Part shown: piece by piece, positions 26,884 to 34,751 of the stretch | Layout of the letters: each line of letters begins with the position of its first letter | How positions within the stretch are numbered: position 1 is the stretch's first letter | NCBI GenBank assembly: GCA_040219575.1 | Contig: JAVJSD010000094.1 | Location: 5,943-69,942 of the forward strand | Length of the DNA stretch: 64,000 nt | Source of the DNA: JAVJSD01 sp040219575 | Lineage (GTDB): Bacteria > Planctomycetota > Planctomycetia > Pirellulales > Pirellulaceae | Direction: 5' to 3' | Notes under the pieces: model-generated | What the model was told of the DNA's origin: nothing | The model's database searches: none | Seen by the model: the letters and a program-made list of their open reading frames with translations, nothing else | Translations under genes and position numbers: made by a program

Positions 26884-29800
26884 GGGGCGCCGGGCAGCGT
26901 GAGCTGCTGGCGTACAACGTTGCCTTGGTGATCTTGGATGGATACCAGCAGGGTTTTCGTCGCACCCTTGGTGAGCGGGCGATCGAGTTTCCACTCCCAG
27001 CGGCTGCCTTCCAGCGGCGTGAATTTGCCGGCCAGGTTCTCGCCCGCGGGAATCCCGTTGATTTCGGCGTCCGCGGTGATGGTCAGCGTCGCGGCGTCGA
27101 GGCCGCTGCCGTAGTCGAAGGCGGAGATCAGGATGCGGTCGAGGGGGCCCGGCTGTTCAGCTTTTGGGTAGGTGATGGAGAGCGTGGGGCGTTTGTCGTC
27201 GAGCATCCAGCCGTAGCCGGTTCGATCGGGATGTGTGGAGTCGTAATCGAGATCGATCGGGCAGCCAAGGTCGATCCAACGGGTCAGCGTGCGGCGGTCT
27301 TCGTCGGTCAGTGGTTGCACTTTGCCGCCGGCGACCGCCTTTTCCGGCGGCATCGCCAGGCCGCGGTAGTCGAGGTCGCTGCGGTTGCGGTTGGTCTGCG
27401 TGTTTTCGATCGGCTCGCCGTGATGCATCAGCGTGTCGGCGTCGCCCGGGAGGCGCGCCGTCGGGAAGTCGTCGTTGTTCCAGCCGTCGAGACGGCGGCC
27501 GTACACTTTCCAGACCAGCAGGCTGCGGCGGGACTGGAACTTGCGGATGTAGCGCGAAGCGTTCGTCTGTCGCCAGGAGCCGTTGTGGATCACCGGCTTG
27601 TGGCCGAATTCGGCCCGAGAGTCGAGCGCCAGGCGATAGTACGTGCCGGGAAAGCGGCCGACGTGCGGCAGATCGACCGTCTCGTGGTCGGCGTCGAGGT
27701 TGAGATTGCCGGCCGGCTCCGCGCCGTCCTTGTCCGTGTGGCAGGCGGCGCAGCTTCGCTCAAAGATGGGGCGGATGTCGCGATGGTACTCGACATTCAC
27801 CACGCCGCTGTTGGCGTATTTCAGGCCGGTGGCGTCGTCGGCGTCCCAGCGGCGGTTCGACTCGTCGTTCGTCTTGGCGGTCAACAGCGGCGTTTGCTCG
27901 GTGAGGTCGAACACCTTGTAGTCGGGCCGGGCGGCGGCGGTGTCGGCGAAGTTGGTCGGTTGCTGACTGTGGGCGTGGCAGCCGCCGCAGTCGTGCCGAA
28001 CTTCACCCGGGCGGAGTTGATGCCAGGTTTGGGCCGCGTTGAGGACCATGCCGTGCCGGTCGAGCGTTTGGAAGGTGAAAGCCGTATCGGCGGGAATCTT
28101 GGCCAGGAACGACGTATCGGGATTGCCGTCGGGATCTTTCGGTTGGCCAGCACGTAGGGCAGGCATCTTGCCTGCTTTGGCAGCCTGGAAGGCTACCCCA
28201 CTGCGATCGCCGACGCTGCCAGCGTCGGCTACGGGAGAGTCGAACTTTCGTACGGGGATTTCGCCAAGGATGCGCAATCGCTCCATGGCGTGGCTGTGGA
28301 AGCGGCGGCCGGCGCCGGCGCCCCGGTGGCGATCGGTGGTCGGCTCCATCGCCAGGATGCGGAGGGCGTGAATCTCGTCGTTGCTGTACACGCCCGCGTC
28401 GCTTCCCTGATTGAACCAGTTCAGCGAGGCGCCGTTCTCCGAGGTATTGAACGGATCGAGGCCTCGAAAACCGTTGCGGTCTCGCTCGCCGACAAACGTG
28501 GCCGTCACGCTCCCCTTGGGCGCCCCGCCCTCCGGATAGCTTTCGCGCTTGTACAAGCTCGAAGTGCCGACCAGGCCAAAGGGCGTTCCCTCGGGCAAGT
28601 GCGGCGAGAGCGTTCCATCGTTGGCCAAGGGTTCGATCACGCGCGGCTGCTCGACGCCGTGAATTCGCTTGTAGGAGACGACGGCCCGGGGAAAGTGGAA
28701 GTTGTACTTCGGATCGATCTTGATCAGCCGCATCTGCGCCGGTTGGTCGATCGGTCGGCCGTCCTTGATGAGATAGATGCCGCCGTTTACCGAGGGCTTC
28801 TTCAAGCCGTTCTGATGATTCGCCGGGCCGGGCGTGTAGACGGTCAGCAGGTGATTGTCGGGCGCGGCCGAGGGATGCGTGAACTTGCCGACGGTCGGCG
28901 ACTGCTTGTCTTCCAGAATCGAGTAGTCGGCCGGGCCTTCGCCGTTGTTGGCGAAGCGGGTGAACGATTCGACGCCCTGCGGACTGAAGGGCAGGCGGTA
29001 GAGTTTCGGCTTGCCGTTGTAGTGGCGGCCGAAGCGGAGCGGCGGGTTGCGCTGGTCGCCGAGATCGCCGGGACCGAACGCCGTGTAACCGTCGGCCGGC
29101 TTGGGCGGCAGCTTGAAGTAGGCGCCGAAGCCGCTGTTGTTCTGGTTGTAGTATTCCTGGGCGATGATCGAACCGTCGGAGAGCTGCGTCTGGAAGTGGA
29201 AGGCGTTGGGAGCGCCGCCGGTGTCGAAGGCGCTGATCACCGGCGCCCAATTCGTGCCGTCGGGGTGAATGCTCCACAGTCCCCACAGGATGCCGCTGCG
29301 CAGCCCCTGCGACTCCATCGAGCTGAACAGGATACGGCCGTCCTGCAACACCACGGGATGCAGCGCCATGCCGATGTTCAAATGGCCGATGCACTCCACA
29401 TTCGCCCCGTCGTCGTCCATCACGAACAGTTGCAGTGTGGGGCCGTTATGCTTGGGCGGGCGAAAACCGTCGCGATTGCTGGTGAACACCAGTCGGCCGT
29501 TGGGCAGCGGATAGGGGCCCATGTTGAACACGCCGTAGTCGAAGTACGCCTTGCCTTCCTCGGGCGTGACGAAATCGCTCGACCAGTCGGCCGCGCCGGT
29601 GTTGGGGGTGAACTTCTGCTCGGTGAGGCGGACGATCTTGCGGGTGGGAAGATGGATCTTGTAGATGTCGGCGCCGCCACGGGGAAACTTGCCGGCCCAG
29701 TTGACGGTCATGTCGTGGATGTGGGAGTAGAACACCCATTGGCCGTCGAGCGAGACCACCGGATCGGTGATCGAACCCTTGCCGCCCTCGACCAGAACCT

Positions 29801-30080
29801 CGTCGCGGCCGTCCGGCGTCAGCAGCATCAGGTCGCCGCCCGGGTCGAATTCGACGGGATGGGCGATCTCCGGCCACTTCGAGACGACGTCGTCTCCCTG
29901 CCGCGGCACACGGACATAGACGATCGGATAGTCGTACTCGACCGTCTTGTCGGTGGCGATGTGGGGGACGTCGAGATCGATGGGGTCGGGATACCGTTCA
30001 TCACGTTCGGCGGCGGTCGCCACGACGGGAAAGAGAAGCGTGAGCAACACGGACGCGAACAGGCGAGTGCGGCCGGACAT
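26880..30080 (-). CDS. Secreted PD40-propeller / two-haem cytochrome c protein (hydrazine synthase alpha-like)
   Basis: A 1066-residue exported protein. MSGRTRLFASVLLTLLFPVV and the following ATAA form a signal peptide. Residues about 45-470 are WD40/PD40-type propeller blades (DPGGDLMLLTPDG, LDGQWVFYSHIHD, PNGRLVFTSNRDGF, LQDGRILFSSMES). Two haem c sites follow: CGGCH at about residue 698 and CAACH at about 777, the second in the context IRPIFERSCAACHTDKDG. The C-terminus is a beta-rich domain. The order propeller, haem domain, C-terminal domain resembles hydrazine synthase alpha-type proteins, which are widespread in planctomycetes beyond anammox bacteria; no beta or gamma subunit is nearby, so an electron-transfer or unknown oxidoreductase role is more likely. 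Residues about 615-642 (VADAGSVGDRS, then AKAGKMPALRAG) are encoded by inserted intergenic repeats. Confidence 0.8.
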   Translation of the reverse strand: MSGRTRLFASVLLTLLFPVVATAAERDERYPDPIDLDVPHIATDKTVEYDYPIVYVRVPRQGDDVVSKWPEIAHPVEFDPGGDLMLLTPDGRDEVLVEGGKGSITDPVVSLDGQWVFYSHIHDMTVNWAGKFPRGGADIYKIHLPTRKIVRLTEQKFTPNTGAADWSSDFVTPEEGKAYFDYGVFNMGPYPLPNGRLVFTSNRDGFRPPKHNGPTLQLFVMDDDGANVECIGHLNIGMALHPVVLQDGRILFSSMESQGLRSGILWGLWSIHPDGTNWAPVISAFDTGGAPNAFHFQTQLSDGSIIAQEYYNQNNSGFGAYFKLPPKPADGYTAFGPGDLGDQRNPPLRFGRHYNGKPKLYRLPFSPQGVESFTRFANNGEGPADYSILEDKQSPTVGKFTHPSAAPDNHLLTVYTPGPANHQNGLKKPSVNGGIYLIKDGRPIDQPAQMRLIKIDPKYNFHFPRAVVSYKRIHGVEQPRVIEPLANDGTLSPHLPEGTPFGLVGTSSLYKRESYPEGGAPKGSVTATFVGERDRNGFRGLDPFNTSENGASLNWFNQGSDAGVYSNDEIHALRILAMEPTTDRHRGAGAGRRFHSHAMERLRILGEIPVRKFDSPVADAGSVGDRSGVAFQAAKAGKMPALRAGQPKDPDGNPDTSFLAKIPADTAFTFQTLDRHGMVLNAAQTWHQLRPGEVRHDCGGCHAHSQQPTNFADTAAARPDYKVFDLTEQTPLLTAKTNDESNRRWDADDATGLKYANSGVVNVEYHRDIRPIFERSCAACHTDKDGAEPAGNLNLDADHETVDLPHVGRFPGTYYRLALDSRAEFGHKPVIHNGSWRQTNASRYIRKFQSRRSLLVWKVYGRRLDGWNNDDFPTARLPGDADTLMHHGEPIENTQTNRNRSDLDYRGLAMPPEKAVAGGKVQPLTDEDRRTLTRWIDLGCPIDLDYDSTHPDRTGYGWMLDDKRPTLSITYPKAEQPGPLDRILISAFDYGSGLDAATLTITADAEINGIPAGENLAGKFTPLEGSRWEWKLDRPLTKGATKTLLVSIQDHQGNVVRQQLTLPGAP
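28154..28232. repeat. Two REP/BIME units inserted in frame inside a coding sequence
   Basis: Unit one, 28154-28196, begins GTAG, holds GGCAGGC-ATCTT-GCCTGC and GGCAGCC-TGGAA-GGCT palindromes, and ends CTAC. Unit two, 28209-28232, is the perfect palindrome GCCGACGCTG-C-CAGCGTCGGC ending CTAC (GTAG on the minus strand). Together they encode about 28 residues of the haem protein without breaking its frame. Confidence 0.8.
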
Positions 30081-30319
30081 CGGGAAGCTCCTGAGAGGAC
30101 GTTCGCCTCACACGTTGCATGCGAAGCGGGGAGAAGGCGCCAAGCGATCTTGGTTGACGCGATTCTAGTTCAGAGCTTCCAAGGAGTGCAAACGAATCAC
30201 GCAGTCGGTGCGAGATTGTCCGAACGATTCGCCAAGCGGGGCCGATCGGTCGTCACCAATTATGAACAGAAAGAAACAGAAGCCAGCAGAGAGCGCCGAG
30301 GCGCAAGCGATAGGTTGCT
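30081..30319. other. Gap with a polypurine repeat
   Basis: Upstream of the haem protein gene. The stretch 30264-30300 (GAACAGAAAGAAACAGAAGC then CAGCAGAGAG) is a degenerate copy of the GAACAGGAGG/AGCAGAG purine-rich repeat seen near 18110, 31000, 36200 and 51214. No promoter assigned. Confidence 0.45.
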
Positions 30320-30982
30320 TCACAGGTCGGCTTTGGCGACGACGTGCGAGAGTTGGTAGAGGGCGCGGAGTTGCTGATCGGCGGGAGCGGCGACGCGGGT
30401 ATCGAGGCTTTGCAGAACGCCGCGGTCGTAACCCTCCACGATCAGCACCAGGTCGGCGAAGTTGTCGCCGCCGCCGCGGAGCCGGCTTTCACGCGTGGGG
30501 ACGCCGCTGGCCTGGGCGTCGCCTTCGAGCAAATGGGCGGCGGTGACGCCCGGCTTGGAGCACCACTGCGGAATCAAATTCCCCACCAGCGAGGCGATCA
30601 AGGCTTCTCGGCCTTGGTCCTCGGCGGTGAACCGGACCGTGAGCGCGTACGCGGAGACGCCTTGCCCCCGGCTGCCCAGCACGCGGGAGAGCGTGCGATT
30701 CATGTCGCGAAGGCTGGGGATGATCCGCTGCGACCACTCCGTCGGATTGTTCAGCCGCGTCTGGTAGGCCTCGGACGTGAGCACGGCGAGGTCGTCGACC
30801 TCGTACATCAAGAAGTACTCCGGCTCGCCGGAAACCACGCGGTAGCGACGACCACGCAAGAAGCCTGCAATGCCGACCCGTTCGGCCAGGTGCTGGTGCG
30901 AATGCCAGTGGTCGTGGTCGGTCTCGCGGCCGGACTCGAGGTCGTGCCACGACGTCATGGCGGCTTGGCCGAGCAAGGGCAT
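30320..30982 (-). CDS. Protein of unknown function, possible dimeric alpha/beta-barrel fold
   Basis: A 220-residue protein with no signal peptide, starting MPLLGQAAMTSWHDLESGRE. Two roughly similar halves are visible: HDHWHSHQHLAERVGIAGFL then GEPEYFLMYEVDDLAVLTSE, and a second with GVSAYALTVRFTAEDQ and DLVLIVEGYDRGVLQSL. The pattern of strand, helix, strand with aromatic residues resembles EthD or dimeric alpha/beta-barrel proteins. His-rich stretch HDHWHSHQH may bind metal. An in-frame ATG at 30958 is an alternative start. Confidence 0.5.
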   Translation of the reverse strand: MPLLGQAAMTSWHDLESGRETDHDHWHSHQHLAERVGIAGFLRGRRYRVVSGEPEYFLMYEVDDLAVLTSEAYQTRLNNPTEWSQRIIPSLRDMNRTLSRVLGSRGQGVSAYALTVRFTAEDQGREALIASLVGNLIPQWCSKPGVTAAHLLEGDAQASGVPTRESRLRGGGDNFADLVLIVEGYDRGVLQSLDTRVAAPADQQLRALYQLSHVVAKADL

Positions 30983-31063
30983 TGCAAAGAGCTTGAACAG
31001 GAGGGAGCGGAGAGAACGGAGAATAGAAGAACAGGGAGTCGAACTTCTTACAAATCGTGGGCG

Positions 31064-31948
31064 CTACTTTGCGGTTGGGGGAAGCAGGTTCTGTTCGGCG
31101 AGCCACTCGAGCGATTGCTTCTGCCAGGCGTCCCACATGGGTCCCTTGTAACCGTTCAGGCCGTGGCCGCCGCTGGGGAGTTCGAGATACTTGGCGGCAA
31201 CCTTGTGCGCCCGCAGCGCCTCGTAGAACAACTCGCTGTTTCGCGGCGGAACAGGCTTGTCGTCTTGGGCGTGGGCCAGGAACGCGGGGGGCGTTTCGGC
31301 CGTGACCTGCTGTTCGTTGGAGAACAATTCGATCAGCTCCGCGGTCGGCTTTTCGCCGAGCAGCCGATTGCGCGAACCGCCGTGCGTGATCTCGCCCATG
31401 GTGATGACGGGGTAGACCAGGATCATGAAGTCGGGCCGACTGCTGTGGCGTGCAATCGGATCGTCGGCGTCCTTATCGCCCGCGTCGAAGTGCGTACCGG
31501 CGGTGGAGGCGAGATGGCCGCCGGCGGAGAAGCCGATGATGCCGACATGCTCGGGATCGAGGCGCCACTTCTTGGCGTTCGCGCGAACGGTGCGGATCGC
31601 GCGCTGTGCGTCGAGCAGCGGCACGTACGGCCGACCCTTGGGCAGGCGGTATTCGAGCACCGCCCCGGTGACGCCGTGCTCGCCAAGCCACTGGGCGATG
31701 CCGTGTCCTTCACCGCCGGTCACCAGGCCGCCGTAGCCGCCGCCGGGGCAGATCACAATGGCCGCTCCGTTGGGCTTCTCCGGCCGGTGGACGGTGAGGA
31801 TCGCGTCGGCCTTGTCGAACGTGCCGTCGCCGTTGGGGGCGTGTCCGTCCCACAGCGCGATCTTCACCGGCTCCTCGGCCGACAGGCTGGATGCGAAAGC
31901 GGCCACGACCAACAACATCACATTCGCGACGGTGAGCAAGCGGTGCAT
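31064..31948 (-). CDS. Secreted alpha/beta hydrolase (acetyl-xylan esterase-like)
   Basis: A 294-residue exported esterase of the BD-FAE/acetyl-xylan esterase type. The signal peptide is MHRLLTVANVMLLVVAAFAS then SLSAEE. The oxyanion motif is VICPGGGYGGLV, the nucleophile elbow GIIGFSAGGHLAS near residue 145, the acid is in AQDDKPVP, and the histidine is in PSGGHGLNGYK. Homologues remove acetyl groups from xylan or related glycans. ATG at 31948 is chosen because it puts the signal at the start. Confidence 0.85.
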   Translation of the reverse strand: MHRLLTVANVMLLVVAAFASSLSAEEPVKIALWDGHAPNGDGTFDKADAILTVHRPEKPNGAAIVICPGGGYGGLVTGGEGHGIAQWLGEHGVTGAVLEYRLPKGRPYVPLLDAQRAIRTVRANAKKWRLDPEHVGIIGFSAGGHLASTAGTHFDAGDKDADDPIARHSSRPDFMILVYPVITMGEITHGGSRNRLLGEKPTAELIELFSNEQQVTAETPPAFLAHAQDDKPVPPRNSELFYEALRAHKVAAKYLELPSGGHGLNGYKGPMWDAWQKQSLEWLAEQNLLPPTAK

Positions 31949-32009
31949 TGGTGACTCCAAGACGGTGCCAGAATCGTGATACTCAGCGAACCAGGGACGC
32001 AAAAGCTCT

Positions 32010-32032
32010 GGCAGCCTGGAAGGCCGCCCTAC
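32010..32032 (-). repeat. REP-like hairpin, GTAG foot (GGCAGCC family)
   Basis: Read on the minus strand: GTAG-GGCGGCC-TTCCA-GGCTGCC. The same TTCCA-loop hairpin is part of the unit at 28154-28196. It lies between the esterase and the FAD-subunit gene. Confidence 0.65.
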
Positions 32033-32044
32033 GACCGCGATGCT

Positions 32045-32962
32045 TTATGCCTTGGCTCGTTCCACGGCGGTCGCCAGCGTGCGCTTGACCAGCACGCCGA
32101 CGAGGTGCTTGCGGTACTCGTCGGTGCCGCGCATGTCGCTGATGGGCGTGGCGACTTTCCGAGCCAGATCGCCGGCTTTGGCGAACGACTCCTCCGTGGC
32201 CGGTCGCCCCTCCAGCCACTGGCTCGCCTCGTCGGCGACAACGGGCTTCGGCGCGACCGCGCCCAGCGCGATGCGAGCCTCCTCGATCTTGTCGCCGGAG
32301 TCGTTGAGCCGCACCCACGAAGCGGCGCCGACCACGGCGATGTCCATCTCGTTGCGGGGAATGAACCGTAGATACGCCGAACCGCTGTGGGCCGGCGGCG
32401 CGGGGAGCTGCATCCGCACGAGCAGTTCGCCCTCTTGGAGTACATTCTTACCGGGACCGGTGCAGAACTCGGCCGCCGGCAGTTCACGGCTTGAATGCGC
32501 GCCGACGATCTCGCACACCGCCTGGTGCACGATCAGCGGCGGAACCGTGTCGGCCGCGGGCGAGGAATTGCAGAGGTTGCCGCCAACGCTGGCCCGACTC
32601 TGAATCTGCCAGCCGCCCACGATCCGCGTCGAATCCGCCAGCGCGCCGTAAGCCGCCGAGAGCGATGCATCTTCGTAGATGCGGTAGCAGGGCGCCGCCG
32701 CACCGAGCGATAGGCCCGACTCGGCCGACCACTCGACCGCCGTCAGTTCGGGAATCTTCTTGACGTCGACCACCATCTCGGCCTCGCGCAGGTGCTCGCG
32801 AAGCTGCACGAGAATGTCGGTTCCGCCGGCCAGCATCTTCGCCCGGGCGCCCCACTGGGCCAGCAAGGCGGCGGCTTCTTCCAAGGTGGTCGGGGCGGCG
32901 TAGGCGAAGTCGTTCAAGGGAGGGTCCTGCTCGGGTGGGCTGATTTGCGGAGAGGCAGACAA
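32045..32962 (-). CDS. FAD-binding subunit of a xanthine dehydrogenase/CO dehydrogenase-family enzyme
   Basis: A 305-residue protein of the CoxM/XdhB type, the FAD subunit that passes electrons from the iron-sulfur subunit. The FAD motifs are KMLAGGTDILVQL near residue 45 and SVGGNLCNSSPAADTVPPL near 125. The C-terminal CO dehydrogenase flavoprotein domain (RIALGAVAPKPVVADEA) is present. The molybdopterin and 2Fe-2S subunits are not in the window, so it is either an orphan or its partners are elsewhere. The start at 32962 (MSASPQISPP) is divergent from the amidohydrolase gene, 99 bases apart. Confidence 0.87.
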   Translation of the reverse strand: MSASPQISPPEQDPPLNDFAYAAPTTLEEAAALLAQWGARAKMLAGGTDILVQLREHLREAEMVVDVKKIPELTAVEWSAESGLSLGAAAPCYRIYEDASLSAAYGALADSTRIVGGWQIQSRASVGGNLCNSSPAADTVPPLIVHQAVCEIVGAHSSRELPAAEFCTGPGKNVLQEGELLVRMQLPAPPAHSGSAYLRFIPRNEMDIAVVGAASWVRLNDSGDKIEEARIALGAVAPKPVVADEASQWLEGRPATEESFAKAGDLARKVATPISDMRGTDEYRKHLVGVLVKRTLATAVERAKA

Positions 32963-33061
32963 GAACTATGATGGCTTCCCAGCCCCCGGTCAAGTCGCCC
33001 GCCTGGGCGTGAATCCCGCCTCGATCGCCCGCCGCAACGCCTCAAATACAGGACGCCCGCC

Positions 33062-34630
33062 GTGTACGACATTGTGATTTCTGGAGGCGAGGTGATCGAC
33101 GGCACGCGCGCTCCTCGCCGCCGCGCCGACGTGGCGATTTCCGAAGACAAGATCGCGGCAATCGGCGATCTGTCGCAAGCCGAGGCCGGCGCGCGGATCG
33201 ACGCGCGCGGCAAGATCGTCGCCCCCGGCTTCATCGACGTGCACAACCACGACGACGGCTGGATGCTCCGCGGCGCGCACCTCACCGCCAAGACCACGCA
33301 GGGCTTCACCAGCGAAGTGCTGATGGCCGACGGCATTTCGTACGCGCCGGTCAACCGCCACACCGCGCCGCACTGGCTGTACTACTTGCGGGCGCTCAAT
33401 GCGCTGCGACTCGACGAGTACTCCGGCTGGGAGAGTTGGGAGGACTACATGCGGCTGCTCGACGGCGCCGTCTATCAGAATTGCTCCGCCCATCTGCCCT
33501 ACGCCAACATCCGCGCGCTGGCCTGCGGGTTTCGCCGCATTGCCGTCGACGACTTCCAGATGCGTTCGATCAAACACGAGATTCGCCGCGGCATGCAGGC
33601 CGGCGCGGTCGGCGTCTCCACCGGCCTCGACTACATCGTGCAGTGTTTCTCCACCACCGACGAACTCGCCGACGCCTGCGAGGCGATGGCGGAGTTCGAC
33701 GGGCTGTACGTCACGCATGTGCGTTACAAGAAAGGCCTGCTGCCGGCGCTCAGGGAAGCGGTCGAGATCGGCCGCCGGGCCGGTGTGAAGGTGCACATCT
33801 CTCATCTCAAGGCGCCCTCGGGCGAGGAAGGCGACGAGGTGCTGGCCTACATCGACAACGTGGCCCGACACGAGGTCGATCTGTCGTTCGACGTGTATCC
33901 GTACCAGCCTGGCTCGACGATGCTCACGTACCTGCTGCCCTACGACGTGTGGGAAGACGGGCCGTTGGCCGCCACGGGCAAGCTCGCGGATCCCGAAATC
34001 GCCGCGCGGCTGTCGGAAGGGATGCCGTCGTTCCGCCTCGATCCCGACCACATCCGCCTGGCCTGGGTGGCCGGCAAGGAGAACGCCGTGCATCAAGGAA
34101 AGTCCCTCAGCCAGTACGTCGCGGAACAGGGCCTGCCGATCGAGCAGGTGATGATGAACCTGTTGATGGAGGAACGGCTGGCGGTGCTGATGGTGCTCGA
34201 CGAGGGAGACGACCGGCTGGTGGAACCGTTCCTGCAGCACGACTTGTACATGATGGGCAGCGACGGCATTTTCCACGAAGACGGCGCGGTGCATCCGCGT
34301 GTGTACGGATCCGCCGGCCGACTGCTCGGTCCGCTGGTGCGCGATCGCAAGCTGTTCAGCCTGGAAGACGCGGTGCACAAGATGACGCAGCGCTGCGCCG
34401 AGCGTTTCAAAATGCCCGGCCGCGGCGTGTTGACCGAAGGCGCCTTTGCCGACGTCGTCGTCTTCGACGCCGCCACGGTCGGCGATCACGCCACCTTCGA
34501 CCAGCCGCACCAGACGTGCACCGGCATCGAGCAGGTGCTGGTGAACGGCGTCGCCGTGATTCGCGACGGCGCGCCCGTGGACGAACTGCCGAAGCCGCTG
34601 CCGGGCCGATTCCTGAGATATGAACAGTAG
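33062..34630 (+). CDS. N-acyl-D-amino-acid deacylase / D-aminoacylase-type amidohydrolase
   Basis: A 522-residue amidohydrolase superfamily enzyme that would remove acyl groups from N-acyl-D-amino acids or similar amides. The N-terminal strand YDIVISGGEVIDGTRAP, metal-binding GFIDVHNHDDG near residue 58, the THVRYKKGLLPALREAVEIG helix, VKVHISHLKAP, GSDGIFHEDGAVHPRVYG (D366-type metal ligand) and the C-terminal ADVVVFDAATV strand fit the D-aminoacylase subfamily. GTG at 33062 is the start. The TAG stop lies in the terminal GTAG of a repeat element. Confidence 0.88.
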   Translation: MYDIVISGGEVIDGTRAPRRRADVAISEDKIAAIGDLSQAEAGARIDARGKIVAPGFIDVHNHDDGWMLRGAHLTAKTTQGFTSEVLMADGISYAPVNRHTAPHWLYYLRALNALRLDEYSGWESWEDYMRLLDGAVYQNCSAHLPYANIRALACGFRRIAVDDFQMRSIKHEIRRGMQAGAVGVSTGLDYIVQCFSTTDELADACEAMAEFDGLYVTHVRYKKGLLPALREAVEIGRRAGVKVHISHLKAPSGEEGDEVLAYIDNVARHEVDLSFDVYPYQPGSTMLTYLLPYDVWEDGPLAATGKLADPEIAARLSEGMPSFRLDPDHIRLAWVAGKENAVHQGKSLSQYVAEQGLPIEQVMMNLLMEERLAVLMVLDEGDDRLVEPFLQHDLYMMGSDGIFHEDGAVHPRVYGSAGRLLGPLVRDRKLFSLEDAVHKMTQRCAERFKMPGRGVLTEGAFADVVVFDAATVGDHATFDQPHQTCTGIEQVLVNGVAVIRDGAPVDELPKPLPGRFLRYEQ

Positions 34631-34751
34631 GCCAAAGCACCGAGGGGCGTTCCGGCAGACGCGCACGTCGGGGTTGCAGCGCATGCCGCGCCGCTTCGAT
34701 TGCGCGGCGCCTGAGAACTGCCGGAACAGCGCGGGGCTCGTTCCGGCCTAC
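34627..34751. repeat. 125-bp repeat element with GTAG/CTAC ends (GCCGGAAC family)
   Basis: The minus-strand end is GTAG-GCCGGAAC...GTTCCGGC, a strong hairpin; the plus-strand end is a degraded GTAGGCC...GTTCCGGCAG. The inner part shares TGCGCGGCG and GAACTGCCGGAACAGCGC with a second copy at 63755-63876. It fills the whole space between two convergent genes and its two ends contain both their TAG stops. Confidence 0.8.
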
